Below, in pieces: positions 35,087 through 44,441 of a stretch of DNA of 64,000 nucleotides. The stretch is from Multivorans sp965116445 (lineage in GTDB: Bacteria; Acidobacteriota; Thermoanaerobaculia; Multivoradales; Multivoraceae). Location: contig OZ220688.1 in the NCBI GenBank assembly GCA_965116445.1, positions 2,852,001 through 2,916,000 on the forward strand, written 5' to 3'. Position numbers and translations under genes: made by a program. The notes beneath the pieces were generated by a model, which saw only the letters and a program-made list of their open reading frames with translations, had not been told where the DNA came from and searched no databases. Every line of letters begins with the position of its first letter. Positions within the stretch are counted from its first letter, which is position 1.

Positions 35087-37215
35087 CAGGCAATCCCGCC
35101 ACGGCCCGCCAGCGCGTCCAGCACACGGTCCGGCGTTAGCGGCAGATAGGGCACGCGCACGCCGATTGCGTTCGCCACCGCGTTGCTGATCGCGGCCCCG
35201 GGCGAGATCACGGGCGGCTCTCCCAGGCCGATCACGCCCCGTTCGTCGTACCCGGGGCCAGTCATCATGTGCACTTCCAGCGATCCGACATCCAGGAGAC
35301 CCGCCAGCTTGTAGAACTCCATGTCCGCGTTCAGCAGACGTCCGGTGACAGGATCCGGAATCCACTCTTCGAACAGCGCATAGCCGACACCCATGATCAG
35401 TCCGCCGTAGACTTGGCTCTCCGCCAGCCGCCGGTTGACGATCAGGCCGCAGTCCTGCACCGCGATCATCCGCTCGACGTGGACCACGCCGGTGTCCATG
35501 TCCACCTCGACTTCCGCGATCTGCACGCCGCCAACGCCGCTCGAAATCAGCCGTCCAGGGCCCGGGTTGCGCCCCTGGGCGCTGACGGGCGCGCCACCGA
35601 TCCGCGATGCGGCTTCGGTCCAGGACATCCCGCGCGACGGCTCACCTTCCACGAACACGCGGCCGCCAGCCGCCGTCAACTGCTCCGGGTCCGCCTCGAG
35701 CTGGGGGGCTACTTTCGCCATGACTTCGCGCAGAGCGTCCTGCGCCGCTCGACGGGTCGAGGCGCAGACTCCGCCGACCGTCGAACTGCCACCGGACGGA
35801 CCCGACTGCGGGAACCGGTTGTCGCCCAGGGATACCCGCACCTGGGGCAATTCGAGGCCGAACGTCTCGGCCAGCACCTGGGCAACGATCGTGCGCGTCC
35901 CTGTACCGATGTCCTGGGAGCCGAGCCGGGCCTCCACCGCACCGTCGGGATGCACGGTCACGTCGCAGTTGCTTGCATGGCCGCGCCCGCCCCAAGTGTG
36001 AATCGAGACGCCCAGGCCGCGCTGGAGAGCGCTGTCCCGGGACCTCTTGCGCGGCTGCCAGCGTTCCTTCCACCCGGCCATCCCGGCGGCGATGCCGAGT
36101 TCTTCCCGATACACGTCGGCGCGGCCGGTGAACTCAAGGTTCCGGTCCAGGAACTCGATCGGGTCGAGGTCCAGCTCATTCGCCAGATCGTCCAGGCTGG
36201 CCATCGTCAGGAAGCACGCCTGGGGGTGATTGGGCGCCCGCCAGGCCCGCGATCCGGCCAGGTTGGTCGGCACGGACGTGTGGCGGAGGCGCCGGTTCGG
36301 CAACCTGCTGAACACATACGGCAGCGGCGTCTGGCCGGTGCCCGGCAAGCCGCCCGAGCCCCAGGAGTCCGAATCCCAGGCCACCAGCTTGCCCTGCTCG
36401 TCCGCCGCCACCCGGACCCGGGCGAAGGCGGACGGCCGGCTCCCGGCCACCGCGACTTCCTGGTCCCGATCCAGGAACAGCTTGACCGGCGCCCCGGCCT
36501 TGCGAGCGAGTTCCGCACCGACGATCCCCCAGCGGTCCGGTGAGAACTTGGAGCCGAAGCCGCCGCCCATGTACTCGGTCCGGATCCGCACCTGGGTCGC
36601 CGGTATGCCGAGTTCCGAGGCGAACTGGCCCGCCAGAGTGGAGACCGCCTGCGTCGAGGCATGGACCTCGAGCTCGTCACCGTCCCAGGCCGCGACCTGA
36701 CCGTGCGGTTCGAGACACATGTGGGCCATCTGCGGCATCCCGAGCGTCTGCTCCACCGTGCGATGAGCGGACGCGAAGGCGGCGTCCGGGTCTCCGTCGG
36801 TGCGCTCGGAACCCGGCTGGGCCGCCGGCGCGCGGTCGCGGTGCTTCTCCGTGACGAAGTGAGGCAGGACCTCGTACTCGACCTGGATCGCACGCAGCGC
36901 GTCGCGGGCGATGTCCTCGGTGTCGGCAGCGACCGCAACCACCTCGTCGCCCGCCCACTGGATCTCGGAACCCTCGCCCTGGATCACGTGGACGACGCGC
37001 ACGCCGGGAATCGCTTCCGCCGCCGATGTGTCGATCGCCACGATCCGGGCATGGGCGTGGGGGCAGGTCAGGATCTTCGCGGCCAGGAGACCGGCCGGAT
37101 TCTGGTCCGACGGGTATCTGGCGAAGCCGGTCGACTTGACCGGACCGTCCAGGCGGGCCGGGCGGCCGCCGATCTGCCCTCTGCGGTCCGCCTCGGGCCA
37201 GGAGTAGTCAGCCAC
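35086..37215 (-). CDS. Xanthine dehydrogenase-family molybdopterin-binding subunit
   Basis: 709 residues. Large subunit holding the molybdenum cofactor. GGGFGSKF, GSQDIGTGT, GGSSTVGGV and the catalytic-Glu region VIGLGEPPVISPGAA are present. The substrate could be a purine, an aldehyde or another aromatic or heterocyclic compound; sequence alone does not say. The GTG at 37213-37215 has GGAGGG seven bases upstream and overlaps the 2Fe-2S gene stop; an upstream in-frame start near 37257 is less likely. Confidence 0.92.
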   Translation of the reverse strand: MADYSWPEADRRGQIGGRPARLDGPVKSTGFARYPSDQNPAGLLAAKILTCPHAHARIVAIDTSAAEAIPGVRVVHVIQGEGSEIQWAGDEVVAVAADTEDIARDALRAIQVEYEVLPHFVTEKHRDRAPAAQPGSERTDGDPDAAFASAHRTVEQTLGMPQMAHMCLEPHGQVAAWDGDELEVHASTQAVSTLAGQFASELGIPATQVRIRTEYMGGGFGSKFSPDRWGIVGAELARKAGAPVKLFLDRDQEVAVAGSRPSAFARVRVAADEQGKLVAWDSDSWGSGGLPGTGQTPLPYVFSRLPNRRLRHTSVPTNLAGSRAWRAPNHPQACFLTMASLDDLANELDLDPIEFLDRNLEFTGRADVYREELGIAAGMAGWKERWQPRKRSRDSALQRGLGVSIHTWGGRGHASNCDVTVHPDGAVEARLGSQDIGTGTRTIVAQVLAETFGLELPQVRVSLGDNRFPQSGPSGGSSTVGGVCASTRRAAQDALREVMAKVAPQLEADPEQLTAAGGRVFVEGEPSRGMSWTEAASRIGGAPVSAQGRNPGPGRLISSGVGGVQIAEVEVDMDTGVVHVERMIAVQDCGLIVNRRLAESQVYGGLIMGVGYALFEEWIPDPVTGRLLNADMEFYKLAGLLDVGSLEVHMMTGPGYDERGVIGLGEPPVISPGAAISNAVANAIGVRVPYLPLTPDRVLDALAGRGGIA

Positions 37216-37861
37216 CGACGTTCCCTCCGCCGTGTCCGCCAGCCTGGCCCGGTCCACCGACCACGGCGCGGATGCCCATGTAGGTCCCGCAGCGGCAGAA
37301 GTTGCCGCCCAGTCCGGCTTCGATCTCCTCCTCGCCCGGGGCCGGGTTGCGCGCCAGCAGCGCCGCGGTGGCGACGACGAAGCCCGGCGTGCAGTAGCCG
37401 CACTGCTGCGCGTCGTTCTCGACGAAGGCGCGCTGGACCTCGTGCATGGCCTCCGGCGAGCCCAGTCCCTCGACGGTCGTGATGCTGCGCCCGGCGGATT
37501 CGATCAACAGGCGGCTGCACGCGTAGATCGGCTGGCCGTCCTCGAGCACCGTGCAGGCGCCGCAGGTGCCGCGGTCGCAGACTTTCTTCGGGCCTGTCGT
37601 GTCCAGGACATCCCGCAGCCCGTCGAGCAGCGTGACCCGCGGCTCGACTTCCAGGCGGCGGACGGCACCGTTCACTTCGAGTTCGACTTCGACCGGATCC
37701 GGCCCGACGTTTCGGACGCCGTCTGCATCCGTCGCCGCAGCCGCGGCCGCCGCGTCTCCCGGCAGCAGCCCCGTCGCCAAGCCACCCGAAAGGGCCCCGG
37801 CGGCACCGCCACGCAGGAACGACCGGCGAGAGAATCCCGATCCCTTTGCGTCGTCGCTCAC
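37208..37861 (-). CDS. Xanthine dehydrogenase-family 2Fe-2S subunit with Tat signal
   Basis: 217 residues. The twin-arginine motif SRRSFLRGG and an Ala-rich stretch mark export in folded form, so the three-subunit enzyme is probably periplasmic. The plant-type cluster ligands are in CDRGTCGACTVLEDGQPIYAC; the second cluster uses CGYCTPGFV and GNFCRCGTYMGI. The GTG start follows GGAAGG. It is first in the small-large-medium subunit order, with two small unknown genes behind. Confidence 0.93.
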   Translation of the reverse strand: MSDDAKGSGFSRRSFLRGGAAGALSGGLATGLLPGDAAAAAAATDADGVRNVGPDPVEVELEVNGAVRRLEVEPRVTLLDGLRDVLDTTGPKKVCDRGTCGACTVLEDGQPIYACSRLLIESAGRSITTVEGLGSPEAMHEVQRAFVENDAQQCGYCTPGFVVATAALLARNPAPGEEEIEAGLGGNFCRCGTYMGIRAVVGGPGQAGGHGGGNVGG

Positions 37862-37913
37862 GCGTCTTTCCTTCCAGTAAGAGCGGCCCACTCTAGCAGC
37901 CCGCGGCGCAGGT

Positions 37914-39038
37914 TCAGGGCCCCACCGCGCCCGAATCCCGATGCCGCAACCGACTGCACACCTCGACGAACTGCGACAGGCCGTCCGCGGTGAGCATTCC
38001 CCGTAGCTCCTGGTCCCGGACCACCCAGAGCGCTCGCGCCGAGCTTTGCAACTGCCGCAGCACCTCAAGCAGGTCGCAGTCCTCGGTCACGGTCAGCGGT
38101 TCGCGGTTCATCAGCTCGAGTAGCGGCGTGTCGCCGGGGCAACGGGCGATGAGTTCGAGCAGGCGCTCGCGATCCACCTCGCCGGCGACCCGTCCCCAGC
38201 CGTCCACGACCGGGAACTGCCGCTGGGTGGTGGAGAGCAGCAGGCGGACCGCCCACTCGATCGTGTCCTGCGGCGCCAGTCGTTCGCAGCGCGTCATCAT
38301 CGCGTCCCCTGCGCGGCGGCCCCGCAGGACCTGCAGCGTCCGCACCAGGGAGGATTCGCGGCTCGCACCGACGAGCACGAAGAAGGCGGTCAAAAGCAGC
38401 AGAATGCTGAACGCCATGCCCCCCGGCCACGGCACGAGCGCCGCCACACCGAGCAGTGCGGCCAGCACCATCCCCAGCCGGGTCGCGATCTTGGTCGCCC
38501 GTTCCTGACCCAGGAAGGAGGACAGCGCCGAGCGGAGGATACGGCCGCCGTCGAGGGGAAACGCGGGTAGCAGATTGAGCGCGAACAGGCACAGATTGCC
38601 GAACAGCAACCACTGCAGCGCCGAAGGCAGGTCGACGACAGGGCCTACGCCCCACGGCGGCAGTCCGGCCAACACCAGCCCGAAGAAGAGCGTCGTCGCC
38701 AGACCCAGGTTCACCAGCGGACCGGCCGCCGCGATCGCCAACTCGGCCCTGCCCTGCGGATAACCGTCCAGACGGGCCACGCCCCCAATCGGCGTCAAGA
38801 CGATCTCGCGCGTCTCGATCCCGTACCGCCGAGCCGTCAGCGCGTGGCCGAACTCGTGAACGACGACGCTCGCCAACAGCCCCACGACTACCAGGCCGAC
38901 CATCGCGACGCTGCTCTGCATGTCCGGCGCCAGCACCGCCAGCCAGACCAGGAGCAGGATGAACGTGAAATGGACCCGCACGCGGATGCCGAACAGATTG
39001 AAAATCGGAAACGCGAGCCGGCCGATCAATGGTCTCAT
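37914..39038 (-). CDS. Site-2-type intramembrane metalloprotease with CBS domains
   Basis: 374 residues. M50-family zinc protease: H61-EFG-H65 in the second helix region and the third ligand in LLPAFPLDGGRI. About six transmembrane helices fill residues 8-225; two CBS motifs follow (MTRCERLAPQDTIEWAVRLL and MNREPLTVTEDCDLLEVL), a layout known for proteases that may sense adenine nucleotides. The substrate is unknown, perhaps an anti-sigma factor. Its ATG overlaps the aminotransferase stop by four bases. Confidence 0.9.
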   Translation of the reverse strand: MRPLIGRLAFPIFNLFGIRVRVHFTFILLLVWLAVLAPDMQSSVAMVGLVVVGLLASVVVHEFGHALTARRYGIETREIVLTPIGGVARLDGYPQGRAELAIAAAGPLVNLGLATTLFFGLVLAGLPPWGVGPVVDLPSALQWLLFGNLCLFALNLLPAFPLDGGRILRSALSSFLGQERATKIATRLGMVLAALLGVAALVPWPGGMAFSILLLLTAFFVLVGASRESSLVRTLQVLRGRRAGDAMMTRCERLAPQDTIEWAVRLLLSTTQRQFPVVDGWGRVAGEVDRERLLELIARCPGDTPLLELMNREPLTVTEDCDLLEVLRQLQSSARALWVVRDQELRGMLTADGLSQFVEVCSRLRHRDSGAVGP

Positions 39039-40219
39039 CCCACGCGCCTCCTGCCGGCTTCTCCGGCGCCGCTCAGAAGCCCGGCGAGCCGTTCCAGCCC
39101 CGAGACCAGCATCCGGTCGCTGCAGGCGTACGACAGGCGGATGTGGCCCTCGCAGCCGAAAGCCGAACCGGGGGTCGTGGCCACACCTGCCTCATCGAGC
39201 AGACGGCGACTGAACGCCCCGGAGTCGGGGCAGTCCTCGTCGAACCAGGCGCTCACGTCCGGGAACGCATAGAAGGCGCCGGCCGGCGGCGGGCAAACCA
39301 CGCCCGGAATCCGGTCCAGCTCCGCCAGCAGGAGCCGGCGACGCCGCGCGCACGCCGACACCAGGTCGGCCGCCTCGGGCGGTTCGCTCTCAAGCACCGC
39401 CTCGGCGCCGGCCATCGCGAACGAGGTCGCGTTCGAGGTCACGTGGCTCTGCACCGCGGCCGCCGCGGCCACCACCGAAGGGTCGCCGAGCAGGTAGCCG
39501 AGCCGCCATCCGGTCATCGCGTACGTCTTCGAGAAGGAACCCACGAGGACGACCGTCTCCGGATACCTCGCCGCCAGGGACGCCACGCTGGCGTGCCGCT
39601 TGCCGTCGTAGACGAACCGCTCGTAGGTCTCGTCGGAGATCAGCAGGGCGTTCCGCTCGGCGCAGGCAGCCGCGATCCGCTCCAGATCGAGGATCGACAC
39701 AACCGCGCCGGTCGGATTGCAGGGCGAGTTGACGATCACCGCGCGCGTACGTTCCGACATCGCCTCGAGCAGCGGTTGGGCCCGGATCGCGAAGCCGTCG
39801 GCGGCTGCCATCGGCACCGTGACCGCCGCGGCACCCGCAAGCCTCACCTGGGCCGGGATGCTGACCCAGGCCGGCGTCGGCACAACGACCTCGTCGCCCG
39901 CGGACAGAAACGCTCTGGCGAGCTGGTACAGGGCAGCCTTGGCGCCCACGGTGACCAGCACGTTCGCCGTGCCCCAGGGTGCTCCCCGGGCGCCGTACCG
40001 GGCCGCGAGGCCGGCTCTGAGTTCGGGCGTGCCTTCGAGCACCGTATACTTCGTCCGGCCCTCGTCGAGGGCTCGTTGTGCAGCCCTTACCGCTGTCTCC
40101 GGCGAGGGGAAGTCGGGCTCTCCGGCTCCCAGGTCGAACACCTCGACCCCCTCGCGGCGCAGCTCGGCCACCCGCCGGGAGACAGCCATCGTCGCCGACT
40201 CGCGCTCCCCGGAAAGCAT
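39035..40219 (-). CDS. Class I/II pyridoxal-phosphate aminotransferase, aspartate aminotransferase-like
   Basis: 394 residues. Fold-type I aminotransferase: FDLGAGEPDFPSPE, KYTVLEGTPELRAGLAARYG, NSPCNPTGAV, and the PLP lysine in SFSKTYAMTGWRLGY; a late Arg in HIRLSYACS fits the substrate carboxylate. It resembles the Ib aspartate/prephenate aminotransferases. The N-terminal SATMAVSRRVAEL is family-like, so the first ATG (40217-40219) is favoured over one at 40189. That start overlaps the divergent dsbD start in a shared CATG. Confidence 0.9.
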   Translation of the reverse strand: MLSGERESATMAVSRRVAELRREGVEVFDLGAGEPDFPSPETAVRAAQRALDEGRTKYTVLEGTPELRAGLAARYGARGAPWGTANVLVTVGAKAALYQLARAFLSAGDEVVVPTPAWVSIPAQVRLAGAAAVTVPMAAADGFAIRAQPLLEAMSERTRAVIVNSPCNPTGAVVSILDLERIAAACAERNALLISDETYERFVYDGKRHASVASLAARYPETVVLVGSFSKTYAMTGWRLGYLLGDPSVVAAAAAVQSHVTSNATSFAMAGAEAVLESEPPEAADLVSACARRRRLLLAELDRIPGVVCPPPAGAFYAFPDVSAWFDEDCPDSGAFSRRLLDEAGVATTPGSAFGCEGHIRLSYACSDRMLVSGLERLAGLLSGAGEAGRRRVG

Positions 40220-42038
40220 GAAGCAGGATCGTAGCAGCAGGTTGAGGGCAGGAGCGGCGGTTGCCGCCGCCGCGGCCCTGTGCCTCGCGGCGGTCGCGGG
40301 AAGCCAGTTCCGACCGCCTCAGAAGGCGTCGCTCGAGGCCTTCGCCGACCGCTCGTCCTACGCTTCCGGCGAGGCGGTGCGCATCGCCGCCGTGATCACG
40401 ATTGAAGACGGCTGGCACATCCAGAGCAACACACCGAGTTTCGACTACCTGATCCCCACCGAGATCGCCTTCGAGCTGCCCGCCGGCTGGCCGCAGCCCG
40501 ACGTCCGCTACCCCGACCACGTGATGTGGGAGTTCGGGTTCTCGGAGGAGCTGCTGGCGGTCTACGAGCACGAGGCGGTGATCCACGCGGACCTCGACCT
40601 GCCCGCGGACGCGCCGGCCGGCGCCGTCGACGTGTCCGCCGAACTCACCTACCAGGCCTGTGACGACATCCAGTGTCTGCCGCCGGTCACCGCCGAGGCC
40701 ACGGTGTCGCTCGAGATCGGCGCCACCGGGGAGCCGACCGGCCATCCAGCCTTCGACGCCACGCCGGCAGAGTCGGCCGGCACGTCCTCCGGCGCCCTTG
40801 GGCTGTTCGCGGTCCTGATTCCGGCCCTGCTCGGCGGACTGATCCTGAACGGCATGCCGTGCGTGCTGCCGATCGTCTCGCTCAAGCTCTTCGGACTGGC
40901 CCAGGCTTCCGGCCGTCCCCGCCGGGAGATCACGGCGGGCGCCCTGATGACGACGCTGGGCATCCTCGTCTCGTTCTGGGTGCTCGCGGCGGCGACGCTC
41001 CTGGCCCGCTCGGCCGGCCAGGCAGTGGGCTGGGGAATCCAGTTCCAGAACCCCCTGTTCGTCACCTTCCTGGTGCTCGTCCTCACCCTGTTCACCCTGA
41101 ACATCTGGGGTGTCTTCGAGATCCAGTTGCCGCACGCGATGACCAACCGTCTGGGCGGCGGCCGCAACCAGGGCTATTCGGGCCACTTCTTCTCCGGCGT
41201 CTTCGCCACCCTGATGGCGACCCCGTGCTCGGCGCCCTTCCTCGGCACCGCGGTCGGCTTCGCGCTCAGCCAGCCGGGAACCACGATCGTGACCGTCTTC
41301 ACCGCGGTCGGCGTCGGACTCGCGGCCCCGTACCTGCTGCTCGCCGCCGTCCCCAACGCGGTCAGGATGCTGCCGAAACCCGGCGAGTGGATGGCGACGC
41401 TGCGCGGGATCATGGGCTTTCTGATCGCCGGCACGACGGTCTGGCTGCTTTACGTTCTCGCCGCCCAGATGGACAGCGCCCGCCTCGCCTTTCTCGAGAT
41501 CGGGCTTCTCGTCCTCGCACTCTTCATCTGGTTGCAGGGCCGGACACAGGGAACTGCGCCGCGCATCCTCGGACGCCTCGGCGCGGTGGCCGCGGCCGTT
41601 TTCGTGCTGGTTCTGGCGAACGGCGCACCGGCGCTTTCCGGCGGCGGCGGATCCGGACCTGCCACGCAACACGTCCTCAACTGGGTTCCCTTCGACCCGG
41701 TCCAGGCCAAAACCCTCGCCCAGGAAGGGCGACTCGTCTTCGTCGACGTCACCGCGGACTGGTGCGCCACCTGCAAGGTGAACGAACGTCTCGTCCTCGA
41801 GACCGAGGAGACGGCCGCCCTCTTCACCCGCTACGACGTCGTGGCGATGCAGGCCGACTGGACCAATCGGGACGACGGTATCGCCCGCTATCTGGCGAGC
41901 TTCGGACGCTACGGCATCCCCTTCTACGCGCTCTACCGGCCGAACCAGGAGCCGCACGTCTTCAGCGAGCTTCTCCGGAAAGGCAGGCTGGAAGAGGCGA
42001 TCCGGAGTTCAGCCCCCGGCGCGGTCGCCGCGCAATAG
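40218..42038 (+). CDS. dsbD: Thiol:disulfide interchange protein DsbD
   Basis: 606 residues. Carries reducing power across the inner membrane. Signal peptide to about residue 29; the N-terminal DsbD-alpha-like domain has TYQACDDIQCLPP; the membrane domain has eight or so helices with the two redox Cys in NGMPCVLPIVSLK and ATPCSAPFLGTAVG; the C-terminal thioredoxin domain has W515-C516-A-T-C519. All six Cys expected for three relay domains are seen. It could serve the exported thioredoxin-like protein or cytochrome maturation. GGAAAG precedes the ATG. Confidence 0.95.
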   Translation: MKQDRSSRLRAGAAVAAAAALCLAAVAGSQFRPPQKASLEAFADRSSYASGEAVRIAAVITIEDGWHIQSNTPSFDYLIPTEIAFELPAGWPQPDVRYPDHVMWEFGFSEELLAVYEHEAVIHADLDLPADAPAGAVDVSAELTYQACDDIQCLPPVTAEATVSLEIGATGEPTGHPAFDATPAESAGTSSGALGLFAVLIPALLGGLILNGMPCVLPIVSLKLFGLAQASGRPRREITAGALMTTLGILVSFWVLAAATLLARSAGQAVGWGIQFQNPLFVTFLVLVLTLFTLNIWGVFEIQLPHAMTNRLGGGRNQGYSGHFFSGVFATLMATPCSAPFLGTAVGFALSQPGTTIVTVFTAVGVGLAAPYLLLAAVPNAVRMLPKPGEWMATLRGIMGFLIAGTTVWLLYVLAAQMDSARLAFLEIGLLVLALFIWLQGRTQGTAPRILGRLGAVAAAVFVLVLANGAPALSGGGGSGPATQHVLNWVPFDPVQAKTLAQEGRLVFVDVTADWCATCKVNERLVLETEETAALFTRYDVVAMQADWTNRDDGIARYLASFGRYGIPFYALYRPNQEPHVFSELLRKGRLEEAIRSSAPGAVAAQ

Positions 42039-42060
42039 CGCGCCAGAACTCCCGGACGTG

Positions 42061-42154
42061 ACTGGGTGCGCCGGCCTGCCATCCGTGCGCCCGCTGACGG
42101 GCGCACGGACTGGTTCGCGGGTGTCGCGAACGCGCCACCCGGGTTCTGGCCGGC
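42061..42154. repeat. Structured intergenic repeat element, copy 2
   Basis: The same three-stem layout as the copy at 7308-7403. Outer stem 42070-42076 with 42148-42154; hairpin A 42082-42093 with 42098-42109 (12 perfect pairs, CTGA loop); hairpin B 42118-42127 with 42132-42141 (one mismatch). One pair of hairpin A changes from T-A in copy 1 to C-G here, so pairing is kept. It lies between the convergent ends of dsbD and the next minus-strand gene. Confidence 0.85.
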
Positions 42155-42171
42155 ATCCGGCGCGAGCCCGA

Positions 42172-43266
42172 TCAGACAGGCGGCCGCAGCGAGGCCACCT
42201 GCACGTCCCCTTCGTCCTCGCTCCCGAGCAGGAAGATCTGGTCCAGCCGCCGCACGGAGGCGCCGGCGTCGAAGTCCAGGCAGAGATCCGCTCCGTCCAG
42301 CATCCCCGTCTCGCCGTGCCCGGTCTCGTCGCCCAGCAGGACCACCCACCGGTCCCCGACCCGGACGAGGTCGCCCGGCGCCGGCGAGCCCGCGTCCGGG
42401 GCACGCCACGACAGGCTGCCGTCGAGCGACGCAAGCTGCCAGTTCAGGTCATCCCAGCCGACACCACCGGCATCCAGCAGCTCCTTCAGCAGGGTCACGC
42501 GGCTGAATGCGAGCCGGTCGCCGTGGAGCGCCTGAAGGCGCGCCAGGGCCGCCTCATCCCACTCGCCGTCGCCGCGGACGATGCCCGGCAGCCCGAACAC
42601 CGCCGACGGGACGCGCAGCGCGTCCGGCAGGCGCGCCTCGACCCGGGTCGCGCCTGGAAGGACTTCGGACTTCACCCGCTGATCCGGAACCAGGGCGTTC
42701 TCGTCCAGCGAGGTCTCCACCCAGACCTGGTACCGAAGGGTTCCGAAGTCCCGCTCGACGGGCGGACCGTCGTCCTCCACCCAACTGTCGAAGTAGGCCT
42801 CGAGCGTGCCGTCGATCGACCACGTGCTGCCCCACTCGGGCCGAAAGAACTGCTCGTAGCCAAAGTTCTCAAGGTCGGCGCCGTTCTCCACTTCGCGAAA
42901 GGGGAGCCCGTTCTCGACGCTGAACCAGAGCAACCTGACCCGGCCGAGCACGCTCAGTTCTTCCACCGGCAAGGCATCGACCTCCCGGCCGTCGAGCACT
43001 ACCCGCGGGGTGGCGCTGTAGTACACGGCCTCGCCGTCTCCGCCGCGCTGCGCCTCGACCACCGCATGCAACCGGAAGCTCTCGCCGGCGCCGAGTTCGA
43101 CCGTGCCCGTCCTGGCCACACCCTCGTCTCCGACCTCGACGCCGACCCACGCCCGGACCAGCTTCGGCGCCCTCGCCTCCTGCGCCTTCGGCGCGAACCA
43201 CAGAACGACCGCCGCTACGGCGACGATGCCGGCTACGATCGCGAACAGCAGGAGATTCCGGCGCAC
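42172..43266 (-). CDS. Membrane-anchored protein of unknown function
   Basis: 364 residues. One N-terminal helix (LLLFAIVAGIVAVAAVVLWFA) anchors a large, acidic, Trp-rich extracytoplasmic part. Phrases such as WSIDGTLEAYFDSWVEDDGPP and GDRWVVLLGDETGHGETG give no family I recognise. It ends 17 bases from the structured repeat and begins close to rnhB, 10 bases downstream of its stop, so it may be the tail of the rpsP-rnhB transcript. Confidence 0.65.
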   Translation of the reverse strand: MRRNLLLFAIVAGIVAVAAVVLWFAPKAQEARAPKLVRAWVGVEVGDEGVARTGTVELGAGESFRLHAVVEAQRGGDGEAVYYSATPRVVLDGREVDALPVEELSVLGRVRLLWFSVENGLPFREVENGADLENFGYEQFFRPEWGSTWSIDGTLEAYFDSWVEDDGPPVERDFGTLRYQVWVETSLDENALVPDQRVKSEVLPGATRVEARLPDALRVPSAVFGLPGIVRGDGEWDEAALARLQALHGDRLAFSRVTLLKELLDAGGVGWDDLNWQLASLDGSLSWRAPDAGSPAPGDLVRVGDRWVVLLGDETGHGETGMLDGADLCLDFDAGASVRRLDQIFLLGSEDEGDVQVASLRPPV

Positions 43267-43276
43267 GCTCGCGATC

Positions 43277-43924
43277 TTATGTCGGCAGCACGGAGCGGAA
43301 GGTGAGACGATGGAGCGGCGTCGGCCCCAGTTCCTTCAGCGCGGCGCGGTGATCCTCCGACGCGTACCCCTTGTGGCGGGCAAACCCGAAACCCGGGTAC
43401 TGCCGGTCGTACGCCGCCATCAAGCGGTCCCTGTCCGTCTTGGCGATGATCGAGGCGCAGGCAACGGCGAAACTGAGCGAATCGGCCCGCACCAGGGGCA
43501 CCAGGGGCACGTCGGCGCCGCATACGTCCACCGCTTCGAGCCGCACGGCATCGACGAGGGCGACGGCTGGGCGCACCGGCAGTGACCGCAGCGCGCCCCG
43601 CATCGCCCAACGGGTGGCTTCGAGCACGTTGATGCGGTCGATCAAGGCGGCGTCGCCCCTGGCAACCGACCAGGCGACCGCCCGCTGCCTGATCGCTCCG
43701 GCCAACCGCTCGCGCTGCCGCGCGGACAGCCGCTTGCTGTCGTCGACGCCCGGAATCAGGGTGTCCGGGGTGACCACCACCGCCGCCGCTACCACCGGAC
43801 CGGCCAGACAGCCTCTACCCGCCTCGTCAACGCCGGCGACGAGCCCGTAGCCGGCGGTCGCGAACTGCTGCTCGAGCCCGCGCATCAGGCGCAAGCGGTA
43901 CGTCTCGGCGATCAGCGCCGCCAA
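43277..43924 (-). CDS. rnhB: Ribonuclease HII
   Basis: 215 residues. Removes ribonucleotides from DNA. The active site opens with D33-E34-AGRGCLAGPVVAAAVV, followed by DDSKRLSARQRE and the later carboxylates in ALVDAV and AKTDRDRLM; GFARHKGYAS is also typical. The start is a TTG at 43922-43924 with no obvious ribosome-binding site. It follows rplS as in many genomes. Confidence 0.94.
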   Translation of the reverse strand: MAALIAETYRLRLMRGLEQQFATAGYGLVAGVDEAGRGCLAGPVVAAAVVVTPDTLIPGVDDSKRLSARQRERLAGAIRQRAVAWSVARGDAALIDRINVLEATRWAMRGALRSLPVRPAVALVDAVRLEAVDVCGADVPLVPLVRADSLSFAVACASIIAKTDRDRLMAAYDRQYPGFGFARHKGYASEDHRAALKELGPTPLHRLTFRSVLPT

Positions 43925-43947
43925 ACCCGTCGCGGACTTCGAGTTCG

Positions 43948-44295
43948 TCAGCGCTTGCGGAGCTCCTCGATGCGGGCGGCGCGGCCGCGCAACTTGCGGA
44001 GGTAGTAGAGCTTGGCGCGGCGGACCTTGCCCCGGCGCACGACCTCGATCTGGCCGATCACCGGCGAATGAAGCGGGAAGATCCGCTCGACGCCGATGCC
44101 GCCCGAGACCTTGCGCACGGTGAACGTCTCCCGAGTGCCGCTGCCGCGGCGGGAGATCACCACACCCTGGAAGATCTGGATCCGCTCCTTGGCGCCCTCT
44201 CTGACCCGAACGTGGACCTTGACCGTGTCACCGGCCCGAAAATCGGGCAGGCCCTGCTGCACGTACTCCTGCTCGACTTGCTGTAGATCGTGCAT
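43948..44295 (-). CDS. rplS: 50S ribosomal protein L19
   Basis: 115 residues. FRAGDTVKVHVRVREGAKERIQIFQGVVISRRG and RRGKVRRAKLYYLRKLRGRAARI are unmistakable L19. It follows trmD after a 146-base gap that may hold its own leader. Confidence 0.97.
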   Translation of the reverse strand: MHDLQQVEQEYVQQGLPDFRAGDTVKVHVRVREGAKERIQIFQGVVISRRGSGTRETFTVRKVSGGIGVERIFPLHSPVIGQIEVVRRGKVRRAKLYYLRKLRGRAARIEELRKR

Positions 44296-44441
44296 TGCGT
44301 GTCACCTGTGCCTGAGCCGCAGTTCTGACCCCGCGGCTTCGTTATCAGCGGCTGTGTTATCAGCGGAATGGCTTCGCGTCCCTCACGCCAACCGGACAAC
44401 CAAGCGTCCAGTTCGCGCACCGCGAAGCGGTAAGACGCGGA
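44296..44441 (-). other. Gap before rplS: possible 5' leader
   Basis: The longest gap inside the rpsP-rnhB block. Reading toward rplS it holds two copies of CCGCTGATAAC fifteen bases apart and then a possible hairpin, AGCCGC with GCGGCT around a 12-base loop, shortly before the gene. Some bacteria have an autoregulatory L19 leader here; whether this is one cannot be judged by eye. Confidence 0.3.
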
